Source of the DNA: Elusimicrobiota bacterium
GTDB lineage: Bacteria > Elusimicrobiota > Elusimicrobia > UBA1565 > UBA9628
Direction: 5' to 3'
Assembly (NCBI GenBank): GCA_016234805.1
Contig: JACRNU010000094.1
Location: 1-40,670 of the forward strand
Length of the DNA: 40,670 nucleotides
How positions within the stretch are numbered: the first letter of the stretch is position 1; each line of letters opens with the position of its first letter. Below are positions 5,578 through 14,049 of this stretch, one piece after another. Position numbers and translations under genes: made by a program. The notes beneath the pieces are model-generated. The model saw only the letters and a list, made by a program, of their open reading frames with translations. It did no database searches and was not told the DNA's origin.

Positions 5578-8055
5578 ATGACCAACCATCCGGAAGCCGC
5601 TCCCTCTGTCGAGACTCATCAAGAGCTCAAAGGGACCTCCCTGCTGCTCATCAGCTCCGGGAGCCCGACGAAGCGGTTCCTCTACCAGCGCTTGAAGGCC
5701 CTGGGCGTGCGCCTCGTGGTGCTCGCGCCCGAATCCACATGGGTCTCGCGCTACGCGGACCATCTCATCGTCGCGGACACCATGGACCAGGCGGAGTGCG
5801 CGACGAAGATCGAAGAGGCTTTGAAGGACCACCCGGTGCAGGGCTGCCTGACCTTCTGGGAAGAGGCGGTGCCCCTGGCGGCCTTCCTGTGCGAGAAGTT
5901 CGGGTGGAAGGGCCACCCGTTGCAGGCGGCCCTGAACGCGCGCAACAAGCTGCTCACGCGCAAGGCGCTCGACGCGGCGGGGCTCTCCAGGTTCTCGCCG
6001 GACTGGGCGCAGATCAAGGCTGTCAAGGACCTCGACCGGGAGGCCAAGCGCATCGGGTTCCCTCTGGTCTTGAAGCCCGCGTGGGGCGAGCGCTCTCAGT
6101 TCGTGGTGCGGCTCGACGACATCAAGGAGGCGCGGGACGCTTTCGAGTACATCCGCGCGAACATGACCCCGAGGTTCGACCACATCTATTCCTACGGCAC
6201 CGAGATCCTGGCCGAGGGCTATCTTTCCGGAGCGGAGATCGACCTCGACATCCTGCTCCAGGGCGGGGAGATCAGGTTCTACGCGTTCACGGACAACTTC
6301 CCGACCAAGGAGCCCTTCTTCATCGAGACCGGGGACGCCATGCCCTCGCGGCACGAGGACCCTGACCTGGCCGCGGTGCTCGAGATGGCCAAGAAGGCCA
6401 TCCCGGCCCTGGGCCTGACGCACGGGGCCATCCACGTGGAGGCCAAGATCTGCACCGAGGGGCCCAAGCTCCTCGAGGTCAACGCGCGCATGGGCGGGGA
6501 CTACCTCTACGACTGGGTCAACGAGGTCTGGGGCGCGGACCTCATCGAAGAATCCGCCAAGATCGCGGCCGGCATCCCCTGCACGGTCAAGAAGCCCAAG
6601 GAGCCGAAGATCCACCTGGTGGGAAACTACATCATCCCTCCCTCCTCGGGCGTCATCAGCTGTCTGGCCGCGCCTGAGAAGGAGTCGGGCAAGCTCCACG
6701 ACATCACCCTCTTGAAAGAGCCCGGCGACCCGGTGCTCGTGCCGCCGGAAGGCTTCGAGACCATCGGCTGGGTGGTGGGCAAGGGCGAGACCTACGCCGA
6801 GGCCGAGCAGAACCTCGAGTCCGCCATGCGCGGGGTCGTGGCCAAGATCGTGGCCTTCGACTCGACCTCGACCATCGGCAAGACCCGGCGGCGCAACCGC
6901 TTCAACGCGGCCCACGTGGCCCGGAGGCGCATCATCCAGTCCGCGCGCCTGGAGAAGCTGCGCGGCACGGACCTGGCCAAGCAGAAGCCCCTGCACGTGG
7001 GCATCCTGTGCAACAAGTACGAGGAGCACGCCAGCGAGGACGGCAAGGAGGGCGAGGCCAAGGAGAGCGAGGCCGCGGTGCACCAGGACCTCACCTCCGT
7101 GGGCTTGAACATCCAGAAGGCCGTCGAGACCAAGGGCCACCGCGTGACCTTCTTCGACATGAACGAGACCCCGCTGCCCTTCGAGAAGATCGGCGAGGCC
7201 AATGTCGACATCGTGTTCAACGTGTGCGAGCGCATCAACAACAGCTCGCTGCTCGAGCCTCACGGAGCCGCCATCCTCGACTGCCTCGGCATCCCGTACA
7301 CGGGGTCGAACCCCCTCTCGCTCGCCCTGTGCATCGACAAGATCAAGGTCAAGAAGATCCTCGAGTACCACCAGCTCCCCACGCCCAAGTTCGACTACGT
7401 GTTCGACAAGGACGACGACATCCGCGAGGACCTGCGCTACCCGCTCATCGTCAAGCTCGCCAACACCGACAACTCCATCGGCCTCTCGAACAAGTCCGTG
7501 GTCACCAGCCTTAAGGCCCTCAAGGACCAGGTGGCCATGCTGCTCGGGAAATACAACCGGCCCGTGCTCATCGAGGAGTACATCGAGGGCGACGAGGTGG
7601 ACGTCTCCATCATGGGAAACGAGGAGCGCGTGCAGGTCCTGCCCCTGTCGCGCTCCATCTTCGACGACATGCCCGCCGGGGTCTGGCACATCTACCCCTT
7701 CCAGGCCAAGTGGTCGAAGAACGACGCCTACGAGAAGATCAAGATCGAGCGGCCGGCCAAGTTCTCGCAGAAGCTGACCGCGCTCATCTCCGAGATCTGC
7801 CTCGACGCCTACAACCTCTTCGACTGCCACGACTACGCGCGCATCGAGGTGCGCATCGACAAGCTCGGCAACCCCTACATCATCGAGATCAACCCCAACC
7901 CCTCCATCAACCGGGGCGACTGCGTGCCCAACTGCGCGGAGATGATCGGGATGTCCTACGAGGACTTCATCGAGGAGATCATGAAGGAGGCCATCCTGCG
8001 CTACCGCGAGCGGCCTCCTTATTATCACCTGCAGAGCGCGCTCGTGACGCTCTAG
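5578..8055 (+). CDS. Fusion of two ATP-grasp ligase modules
   Basis: An 825-residue protein with two complete ATP-grasp modules. The first (about 1-430) resembles L-amino-acid ligase/carnosine-synthase-type enzymes. It has FPLVLKPAWGERS at about 160, AEGYLSGAEIDLDI, and LLEVNARMGGDY at about 298, the Mg/ATP-binding E-x-N-x-R-x-GG. The second (about 469-825) resembles D-alanine-D-alanine ligase: FNVCERINNSS at about 546, GIPYTGSNPLSLALCIDK, YPLIVKLA, LIEEYIEGDEVDVS and IIEINPNPS at about 767. ATP-grasp enzymes join a carboxylate to an amine via an acylphosphate, so a dipeptide or tripeptide product is plausible; the substrates are unknown. The ATG at 5578 is favoured over a TTG at 5563, which overlaps the -10. 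It converges with the deaminase gene, with stops 2 bases apart. Confidence 0.85.
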   Translation: MTNHPEAAPSVETHQELKGTSLLLISSGSPTKRFLYQRLKALGVRLVVLAPESTWVSRYADHLIVADTMDQAECATKIEEALKDHPVQGCLTFWEEAVPLAAFLCEKFGWKGHPLQAALNARNKLLTRKALDAAGLSRFSPDWAQIKAVKDLDREAKRIGFPLVLKPAWGERSQFVVRLDDIKEARDAFEYIRANMTPRFDHIYSYGTEILAEGYLSGAEIDLDILLQGGEIRFYAFTDNFPTKEPFFIETGDAMPSRHEDPDLAAVLEMAKKAIPALGLTHGAIHVEAKICTEGPKLLEVNARMGGDYLYDWVNEVWGADLIEESAKIAAGIPCTVKKPKEPKIHLVGNYIIPPSSGVISCLAAPEKESGKLHDITLLKEPGDPVLVPPEGFETIGWVVGKGETYAEAEQNLESAMRGVVAKIVAFDSTSTIGKTRRRNRFNAAHVARRRIIQSARLEKLRGTDLAKQKPLHVGILCNKYEEHASEDGKEGEAKESEAAVHQDLTSVGLNIQKAVETKGHRVTFFDMNETPLPFEKIGEANVDIVFNVCERINNSSLLEPHGAAILDCLGIPYTGSNPLSLALCIDKIKVKKILEYHQLPTPKFDYVFDKDDDIREDLRYPLIVKLANTDNSIGLSNKSVVTSLKALKDQVAMLLGKYNRPVLIEEYIEGDEVDVSIMGNEERVQVLPLSRSIFDDMPAGVWHIYPFQAKWSKNDAYEKIKIERPAKFSQKLTALISEICLDAYNLFDCHDYARIEVRIDKLGNPYIIEINPNPSINRGDCVPNCAEMIGMSYEDFIEEIMKEAILRYRERPPYYHLQSALVTL

Positions 8056-8057
8056 AA

Positions 8058-8606
8058 TCAGTAGCCCTTGGGCATGATGGGCACGAGCTTGCCGCGGACC
8101 TTCCGGAGCTCCTTGAGGTTGGTCCGAATCCAATCCTTCGCCCGCTCCTCTTTGTAGCGGCCGGGCGCGGTCTGGATCACGACGCGAGTGATGCCCGCGT
8201 TGATGATCATGCGCTTGCAGATGCGGCAGGGCTCGGCGCCCTCGATGACTGTTCCTCCTTCGGGCGTGGTGCCCACCAGGAAGAGGGTCGCTCCGATCAT
8301 CTCGAAGCGGGAGGCGTGGATGATGGCGTTCTGCTCCGCGTGCACGGCTCGGCACCACTCGTAATGTTCGCCCTTGGGCACGTTGAGCTTGATGCGGACG
8401 CAGGAGCCGATCTCGCCGCAGTTGGCGGTCTTGCGGGGCGCTCCGGCATAGCCGGTGGAGATGATCTGGTCGTTGTTGACGATGACCGCGCCGTAGTGGC
8501 GGCGCAGGCAGGTGCTGCGGCGCGAGGTCTCCTTGGCGATGTTGAGGTAGTACTGGTCCTTGGAGATGCGGCGCGGCTCACGACGAGGCTTGGGGGCCCG
8601 CTTCAT
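8058..8606 (-). CDS. dCMP deaminase (ComEB-like)
   Basis: A 182-residue zinc-dependent cytidine/deoxycytidylate deaminase. The zinc and proton-shuttle residues are visible as H89-A-E91 in RAVHAEQNAI and PCRIC with C127 and C130. The N-terminal CLRRHYGAVIV and the middle GYAGAP match the dCMP deaminase branch, which makes dUMP for thymidylate synthesis. It is the last gene of the long minus-strand run, four genes after nrdJ, so it fits deoxynucleotide supply. Its ATG overlaps the stop of the FHA gene (ATGA). It also has its own -10 (TATGAT) six bases upstream, so it may be expressed both from the operon and as a leaderless mRNA. Confidence 0.88.
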   Translation of the reverse strand: MKRAPKPRREPRRISKDQYYLNIAKETSRRSTCLRRHYGAVIVNNDQIISTGYAGAPRKTANCGEIGSCVRIKLNVPKGEHYEWCRAVHAEQNAIIHASRFEMIGATLFLVGTTPEGGTVIEGAEPCRICKRMIINAGITRVVIQTAPGRYKEERAKDWIRTNLKELRKVRGKLVPIMPKGY

Positions 8607-9433
8607 GGGGCCATCATACCATTTGGGTTTTCGCGATCGTTGATCGTGAGCTCGAAGACCCAGCCGCCCTTTTCGCCCCCGAGGGCCACCCGGTTCACCC
8701 TCCGGTCCAGGGGCGTCTCGGACCGGCCGCTGGCGCCGCCGATCTTCCTGCCGTTGACCATGGTCCCCAGGCTGCTCCCCAGATCGTAGACGACGTATCC
8801 GCCGCTCCGGCGGTCCAGGTCGATGCAGCAGTGGTTGGCGGACACGTGGAAAGGCGCGCGGTCCTCGATTGCCAGCGCGTCGTCTGTCAGGGGCTGCGGC
8901 GGCCGGCCCGCGATCCGGCCGATCTTGAACGGGAACGCCCGGAGCACGACGCGGCCGCCCGCCTTCCTCAGCCCCTCCCTGGCCTTCGTGGTCAGCCCGG
9001 CCATGGAAAGGGTCCCCGAAGGGCCGGGCTTATCCGGCTGAGCGGGCTCCCGCGCCAGGGCCGAAGCCCTGGCGCGCAGGCGCAGGCGTTCCACCAAGCG
9101 GGAGAATCCGCCCTCCATGGCGGTCCTGAGGAACCATATCCCGCACAAGCTGACTGCGATGTCCCCCGCGCTGTCGAGCCACGCCTGCGGCGAGAGGGGG
9201 CCATATCGCCGCAGGACCCCGAGGTCCATCGCCTCTTTGGCGAGTATGACCAGGCCCGTGCCGGCCCAGGCCCAGGCCTCTTTCGTGAAGGACCTCAGGA
9301 TAGCGAACACCATGGGCGCGAACACGAAGTGGAAGACCTTCGACAGGGCGAACCCGAAGACGGACTCCCCGTCAACCTTGAAAAGCCACTGCTCCTTCTC
9401 AAGGGCGGCGAAAAACCGCTGCGGGGAACCCAT
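8603..9433 (-). CDS. Membrane-anchored FHA-domain protein
   Basis: A 276-residue protein. The N-terminal part (about 1-110) has several hydrophobic segments and the phrase KEAMDLGVLRRYG...WLDSAGDIAVSL, which resembles VanZ-type membrane proteins (Kxx.D and the D-x-x-x-N/G pattern). A linker of about 40 residues rich in Arg and Pro leads to an FHA domain (about 165-260). Its hallmarks are FKIGRIAGR, HVSANHCCIDL, and DLGSSLGTMVNGRKI. FHA domains bind phosphothreonine peptides, so a Ser/Thr-kinase partner is expected; none is in the window. The ATG at 9433 follows the TPR gene stop by 4 bases. A longer frame to 9610 overlaps that gene and is rejected. Confidence 0.75.
   Translation of the reverse strand: MGSPQRFFAALEKEQWLFKVDGESVFGFALSKVFHFVFAPMVFAILRSFTKEAWAWAGTGLVILAKEAMDLGVLRRYGPLSPQAWLDSAGDIAVSLCGIWFLRTAMEGGFSRLVERLRLRARASALAREPAQPDKPGPSGTLSMAGLTTKAREGLRKAGGRVVLRAFPFKIGRIAGRPPQPLTDDALAIEDRAPFHVSANHCCIDLDRRSGGYVVYDLGSSLGTMVNGRKIGGASGRSETPLDRRVNRVALGGEKGGWVFELTINDRENPNGMMAP
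8613..8618 (-). promoter_or_regulatory. -10 element of the dCMP deaminase gene, predicted leaderless
   Basis: On the minus strand TATGAT (8618-8613, 5 of 6) stands exactly six bases before the ATG at 8606. It lies inside the 3' end of the FHA gene. No good -35 is seen. Confidence 0.4.
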
Positions 9434-9437
9434 AGGT

Positions 9438-10217
9438 TCAGGAATCCGGGATGCAGGCGGTCTCAATACCGGCCGGGCAGCCCAGCCCGGCCAGGCGGCG
9501 GTTGACGGCCGTGATCCTCGCGGAGGTGAAAGCTCCCCAGGGGAACGGCGACCCAAGGACGAGACGGGAGAGAACCTTGCCGTGGAGCAGGGCGGCCATG
9601 GCGTCGACATCCTCGGGTCCGAGGATGGAATCCGGCATCTGCGGGCCCTGAGCCGCGTGATGAAAGACGAACCCGCTCCTATCCTTCGAGATCATGTGGA
9701 CGAGGAACCCGTCCTGCTGAAGGGAGCCGGCGTTGAAGAGCTGCTTGCCGGCCCTGTCCACGGTCGGCGGAGGGAGGGCGACGATCCAGTTCATGACCAG
9801 GATGGCCTCCGGCCCGGGGAGGAGCTCGAGCTCCCCGTGCGCGCGGCTCGACGCGGAGAGGACGTACCGCTCGGCGTCCCCGCCGCCGGAGACCATCTCC
9901 AGGACGGTCTTCCAAGGCCGACCGGCCGGCATCAGGCTGCGGCGGTGGATCTCCTCCTGGAGTTGGAGAGCCTGCGTGTCCTGGGGCGACGCCTCGAGGG
10001 CCTTGGCAACGAACCGCAGGGCCTCCGGGAAGACGCCGAGCTGGGCGTGCGCGAGGCTCGAGTTGAACAGGGCGAAGAAGTGGCCGGGCGCGAGCTTAAG
10101 GGCCTGCTCAAAGCAGGCGAGCGCGGGCTTCCATTGCCCTTCCTGGGCTGCCAGGGCGCCGTCCCGGACCCAGGCGTCAGCGTTCTTCCCTGCTTCGGCG
10201 GGCGGGGCAGGGCTCAT
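9438..10217 (-). CDS. TPR-repeat protein of unknown function
   Basis: A 259-residue protein. Residues about 10-85 hold two or so tetratricopeptide repeats (ALAAQEGQWKPALACFEQAL, then LFNSSLAHAQLGVFPEALRF). The remaining 170 residues have no motif I recognise; they include GPEAILVMNWIVALPPPTVD and a C-terminal segment with SARITAVNRRLAGLG. No signal peptide is visible, so it is probably cytoplasmic. The ATG at 10217 overlaps the nrdJ stop by one base (TGATG), implying translational coupling. TPR and FHA genes side by side suggest a protein-interaction or signalling pair, but the function is unknown. Confidence 0.7.
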   Translation of the reverse strand: MSPAPPAEAGKNADAWVRDGALAAQEGQWKPALACFEQALKLAPGHFFALFNSSLAHAQLGVFPEALRFVAKALEASPQDTQALQLQEEIHRRSLMPAGRPWKTVLEMVSGGGDAERYVLSASSRAHGELELLPGPEAILVMNWIVALPPPTVDRAGKQLFNAGSLQQDGFLVHMISKDRSGFVFHHAAQGPQMPDSILGPEDVDAMAALLHGKVLSRLVLGSPFPWGAFTSARITAVNRRLAGLGCPAGIETACIPDS

Positions 10218-13066
10218 CAGGAACAGCCCATCGAGCTGCCGCAGTTGAGGCACTTGTAGCAGGACCCGGAGCGGACCGTGACATGGCCGCAAGAGTCGCA
10301 GAAGGGCGCGTCGCCCATCATCTCTGAGAGGTGCGCGTCCTGGTTGTCCGCGCCCGAAAGGGCGCGGCGCTCGTCTAACGGCTGGGAGGGCTGGTCCTTC
10401 CCTTCGACGGTGGTCTTCGGGGCTCCTTTCTTTCCCTCATTAACGCTCTTGGCTTCCGGAGGCACGTGGGCCAGATCGTCGCGGCCGAGGTACTCGAGGC
10501 CGAGCAGGCGGAAGATGAGGTCCATGACCGAGGTGGCGCGCTTGATGTTGGGGTGGCGCACCACGCCGGAGGGTTCGAAGCGGGTGAAGGTGAAGCGGTC
10601 CACCATCTCTTTCAAGGGCACTCCGTACTGGAGGGCCAAAGACGCCATGATGGAGAAGCAGTTGAGGAGCTCCTGCAAGGGCGAGCCGGGCTTCTGGAAA
10701 TCCACGAAGACCTCGCCGAGCCTGCCGTCGGGGTACTCGCCGGTGCGCACGTAGATCTTCTGGCCTGCCAGGGCCGCTTCGAAGGTCTTGCCCGAGCGGG
10801 TCGTGGGCAGGTAGCGGCGCTGGAGGATGGAGGTCGCGGTCTCGACCTCGTCTGCGTTATCCTTGGCGACCGACAGCGGCTGGGAGAGCTTGCACCCGTC
10901 GCGGTAGAGGGCGATGGCCTTCAAGCCCAGCTTCCAGCTCTGGAGGAAGACGTCCTCGATGGTCTGCACGGTGGAGTCGTGCGGGAGGTTCACGGTCTTG
11001 GAGATGGCGCCGGAGAGGAACGGCTGGGCCGCGGCCATCATGCGCACGTGGCCCATGGCAGCGATGAAGCGGCCGCCGACGGACGCGGGGTTGGCGCAGT
11101 CGAACACGGCCAAGTGCCGGTCCTTGAGGTCCCGGCTGCCCTCCACGCCGCCCGTGGCCAGGATGTGGGCTTCGATCCTCTTGATCTGGTCGTCGGTGTA
11201 GCCGAGCCCGGCGAGGGACCGGGGCACGGACCCGTTGACGATCTTGAGGGTGCCGCCGTCGGAGAGCTTCTTGAACTTGACCAGGGCGAAGTCGGGCTCG
11301 ATGCCCGTGGTGTCGCAGTCCATGAGGAGCCCGATGGTGCCGGTCGGGGCGAGCACCGTGACCTGGCTGTTCCTGAACCCGTGCTTCGCCCCCAGGGCCG
11401 CGGCCTCATCCCATGCCGCGCTCGCGGCCCCAAGGACCTCATCGAGACTGCCGGGGCTGTCCGGCCCCTGGCCGGGCCGCTTCCCATTGTCTCCGGAGGC
11501 GGCACGGCCAAGGCGGGACAGGGCTTGGCGGTGCATGGCGATGACTGCCAGCATGGGTTTGCGGTTGCGGGAGAAGCCCTCGAAGGGGCCCCGGGCCTGC
11601 GCGAGTTCGGCCGAGGTCCGGTAGGCCTCGCCGGTCATGAGGGCCGTGATCGCTCCGCACCAGGCCCGGGCCTCGTCCGAGTCGTACGGCATGCCGAGAA
11701 CCATGAGCAGGGCCCCGAGGTTGGCATAGCCCAGGCCCAGGGGACGGAAGTCATGGGAGTTCTGGCCGATCCTGCGGGTCGGGTAGCTCGCGTGGTCGAC
11801 CAGGATATCCTGGCCGATGATCAACAATCGCGCGGCATGCCGGAACGCCGCGTGGTCGAAGCGGCCGTCCTCGTCGAGGAACTTGAGGAGGTTCAAGGAG
11901 GCCAGGTTGCACGCGGAGTCGTCGAGGAACATGTACTCCGAGCAGGGGTTCGAGGCGCGGATGGGCCCGGCCTCGGGGCAGGTGTGCCAGCGGTTGATGG
12001 CGGAGTCGAACTGGAGCCCGGGGTCCGCGCAGGCCCACGCTGCCTGGGCCGCGGCCCGAAGGACCGCCCGGGCCTTGTGGCGTTCGAAGACCTCGCCGGA
12101 AGTGCGCAGGACCGTGGACCAGTCCCCGTCGGCCTCCACGGCCCGCATGAAGGCGTCGGTCACCCGCACGGAGTTGTTGGAGTTCTGGCCGCTCACGGTC
12201 CGGTAGGCCTCGCCGTTGAAATCCGCGGGGTAGCCGGCCGCCACGAGCACCGCCACCTTCTTCTCCTCGCGCTGCTTCCACTGGATGAAGTCGAGGATCT
12301 CGGGGTGGTCCGCGTCGAGGCAGACCATCTTGGCGGCCTTGCGGCCGATGCCGCCGGATTTGATGGCCCCGGCGCCCTTGTCGAGTACCTCGAGGAAGAA
12401 CATGAGTCCCGAGGGACTGCCGCCCGTGGAGAGCTTCTCGTAGCGGCTGCGGATGCGCGAGAAGTTCGTGCCGGAGCCGGACCCATACTTGAAGATGCGG
12501 GCCTCGCTCTTGGAGAGGTCGAAGATGGAGGTCAGGCTGTCGTCGATGGACTGGATGAAGCAGGCCGCGGCCTGGGGCCGGGCCAGGGCGTCCGTGACCT
12601 CGACGACCGAGCCCTTGTCCGCGTCCCACGCCCAGTTGCCGGAATGGCCTTTCAAGCCGTAGGAGCGGCTCAATCCCACGTTGAGCCACACGGGCGTGTT
12701 GAACGCCGCGGTCTGCAGCCCAAGCAGGGCGGAGATCTCGGCCCTGAAGGCCCGGCCGTCAGCGGCGCTGAAATAGCCCTGCTCGACGCCTGAGGCCGCA
12801 AGCGCCCCGGCCACGCGGCCGATGACGGTCCTGGCGCTCATCTCGCGCTTGGAGGCGTCCGCGTTCATGGGCCTGCAGTACTTGGAGGCCAGGATGTCGG
12901 TGGCGAGTTGGGACCACTCCGCCGGGACCTCGACTCCGTCCATGCGGAAGAAGGCCTTGCCGTCGGAATCGGTGATGACGGCCTTGCGGCCCTCCCATGC
13001 CAGAGCGTCGAGGGGATCCAGCGTCTTCTTGGCAAGGCGGCGGGGGACCTTGATCCTCCCTGTCAT
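10217..13066 (-). CDS. nrdJ: Adenosylcobalamin-dependent (class II) ribonucleotide reductase
   Basis: A 949-residue enzyme that reduces ribonucleotides to deoxyribonucleotides with a B12-derived radical. It has FNTPVWLNVG, CFIQSIDDSLTSIFD with a redox Cys, GSGSGTNFSRIRS, then NPCSEYMFLDDSACNLASLNL, where the Cys of NPCSE is the expected thiyl-radical site. LAPTGTIGLLMDCDTTGIEPDF and NLPHDSTVQTIEDV follow. The extreme C-terminus is a Cys-rich segment with CDSCG and CYKCLNCGSS, as in many NrdJ proteins. The ATG at 13066 overlaps the upstream stop (TGATG). A longer frame to 13312 runs inside the neighbouring gene and is rejected. Being oxygen-independent, it suits anaerobic or microaerobic growth. 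Confidence 0.95.
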   Translation of the reverse strand: MTGRIKVPRRLAKKTLDPLDALAWEGRKAVITDSDGKAFFRMDGVEVPAEWSQLATDILASKYCRPMNADASKREMSARTVIGRVAGALAASGVEQGYFSAADGRAFRAEISALLGLQTAAFNTPVWLNVGLSRSYGLKGHSGNWAWDADKGSVVEVTDALARPQAAACFIQSIDDSLTSIFDLSKSEARIFKYGSGSGTNFSRIRSRYEKLSTGGSPSGLMFFLEVLDKGAGAIKSGGIGRKAAKMVCLDADHPEILDFIQWKQREEKKVAVLVAAGYPADFNGEAYRTVSGQNSNNSVRVTDAFMRAVEADGDWSTVLRTSGEVFERHKARAVLRAAAQAAWACADPGLQFDSAINRWHTCPEAGPIRASNPCSEYMFLDDSACNLASLNLLKFLDEDGRFDHAAFRHAARLLIIGQDILVDHASYPTRRIGQNSHDFRPLGLGYANLGALLMVLGMPYDSDEARAWCGAITALMTGEAYRTSAELAQARGPFEGFSRNRKPMLAVIAMHRQALSRLGRAASGDNGKRPGQGPDSPGSLDEVLGAASAAWDEAAALGAKHGFRNSQVTVLAPTGTIGLLMDCDTTGIEPDFALVKFKKLSDGGTLKIVNGSVPRSLAGLGYTDDQIKRIEAHILATGGVEGSRDLKDRHLAVFDCANPASVGGRFIAAMGHVRMMAAAQPFLSGAISKTVNLPHDSTVQTIEDVFLQSWKLGLKAIALYRDGCKLSQPLSVAKDNADEVETATSILQRRYLPTTRSGKTFEAALAGQKIYVRTGEYPDGRLGEVFVDFQKPGSPLQELLNCFSIMASLALQYGVPLKEMVDRFTFTRFEPSGVVRHPNIKRATSVMDLIFRLLGLEYLGRDDLAHVPPEAKSVNEGKKGAPKTTVEGKDQPSQPLDERRALSGADNQDAHLSEMMGDAPFCDSCGHVTVRSGSCYKCLNCGSSMGCS

Positions 13067-14049
13067 CAGAACGTCACGACCGCCTGATGGTCGAGCCTGT
13101 CCCCATCGAACTGCAGGGAGACCGTCATCATCTGGCCCGCGACCGCCTGGGAATCGAACTCCATGACGCCCAGAAAGGCGTGAACCGTGGGTTGGTTGTG
13201 CACCGGCAGGGTGGCCCGCCTGAAGCGTTCCCGAGAGATCGGCTTGTCCGGGAAGCGCAGGACCGGCGAGATCTCCGTGGTCACCACCACGCTTCCCGAG
13301 AGGACCGCGCACGGCCGGTTCTGCGCGTCGCTGAGGATGAGGTAGAGGTAGACCCTGATCCTGCCTTCCGGGGTCAGGGCCCCCTTGATCGGCACGATCT
13401 GGACGTCCATCACCGTGTTGACCTCGGCGAAGGATATGGACGCCACGCGCGCCTCTTGGAGTTGCTTGACCCTGGCCCAGGTCTCCGGAGTGCCCAGGCA
13501 GTAGGCCTCGGCCTCGACCAGGAGGAAGCCTTGATCCACGAGTCCCTGCTTGCAGGATTCCACCTTGGGGTCAGGGGGCGGCTTGACCGCCGCGGTCGAG
13601 GGTGCGGTCTGGACCGGAGGAGGAGGAGGCGCCTCCATCTTCGGGGGACGGAACGCGAAGTAGCCCCCGAATCCCAGGAGCACGATGCCCAGGAGGATGG
13701 GCGTTTTCGGGTCGCTCTTGGGCCGTTCGATGACCTCCATGTCGAATTCGCCCGGCGCCGGCCTTCCGGGCTTGGGCGTCGGCTCCGGAGGCTTCTTGTC
13801 CTGCGTGGCCGGGAAGACCGGCGCCGCGGGCGGGGCGCCCTGGCCCGGCGGCGGAGCGCCTCCCGGGGCCGGAGGCTTGGGAGCGAAGCCCTCCGGCAGG
13901 ATGATCTTCCCCACCTGCTGGCCCGTGGCCTCGGCCGGCGCGGAAGGCAGTTGAAAAGACGGCCCTCCCTCCTCCTTCAACACATGGCCGCACCGGGCGC
14001 AGACCTGGAGGTCGTCGGGCTGTTCCGTGCCGCACCGCGCGCACTTCAC
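13066..14049 (-). CDS. Zinc-ribbon, single-pass membrane protein of unknown function
   Basis: A 327-residue protein starting at a GTG that overlaps the upstream stop (GTGA). A GGAGGAGG Shine-Dalgarno lies just before it. Residues 1-25 are a zinc ribbon, VKCARCGTEQPDDLQVCARCG (four Cys). A long Pro/Ala/Gly-rich linker follows, then one membrane helix (about residues 120-137, TPILLGIVLLGFGGYFAF), a second Pro-rich stretch and a C-terminal domain of about 180 residues with no motif I know. The zinc ribbon would be cytoplasmic and the C-terminal domain outside. Such zinc-ribbon/TM proteins are common but mostly uncharacterised. Confidence 0.7.
   Translation of the reverse strand: MKCARCGTEQPDDLQVCARCGHVLKEEGGPSFQLPSAPAEATGQQVGKIILPEGFAPKPPAPGGAPPPGQGAPPAAPVFPATQDKKPPEPTPKPGRPAPGEFDMEVIERPKSDPKTPILLGIVLLGFGGYFAFRPPKMEAPPPPPVQTAPSTAAVKPPPDPKVESCKQGLVDQGFLLVEAEAYCLGTPETWARVKQLQEARVASISFAEVNTVMDVQIVPIKGALTPEGRIRVYLYLILSDAQNRPCAVLSGSVVVTTEISPVLRFPDKPISRERFRRATLPVHNQPTVHAFLGVMEFDSQAVAGQMMTVSLQFDGDRLDHQAVVTF

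Noticed and set aside
5485..8358. A 957-codon open frame on the minus strand across the ATP-grasp gene
   Set aside because: It is a shadow of the high-GC third positions of the plus-strand gene. Its translation is Leu/Val/Asp/Arg-rich low complexity, while the plus strand has full ATP-grasp motifs.
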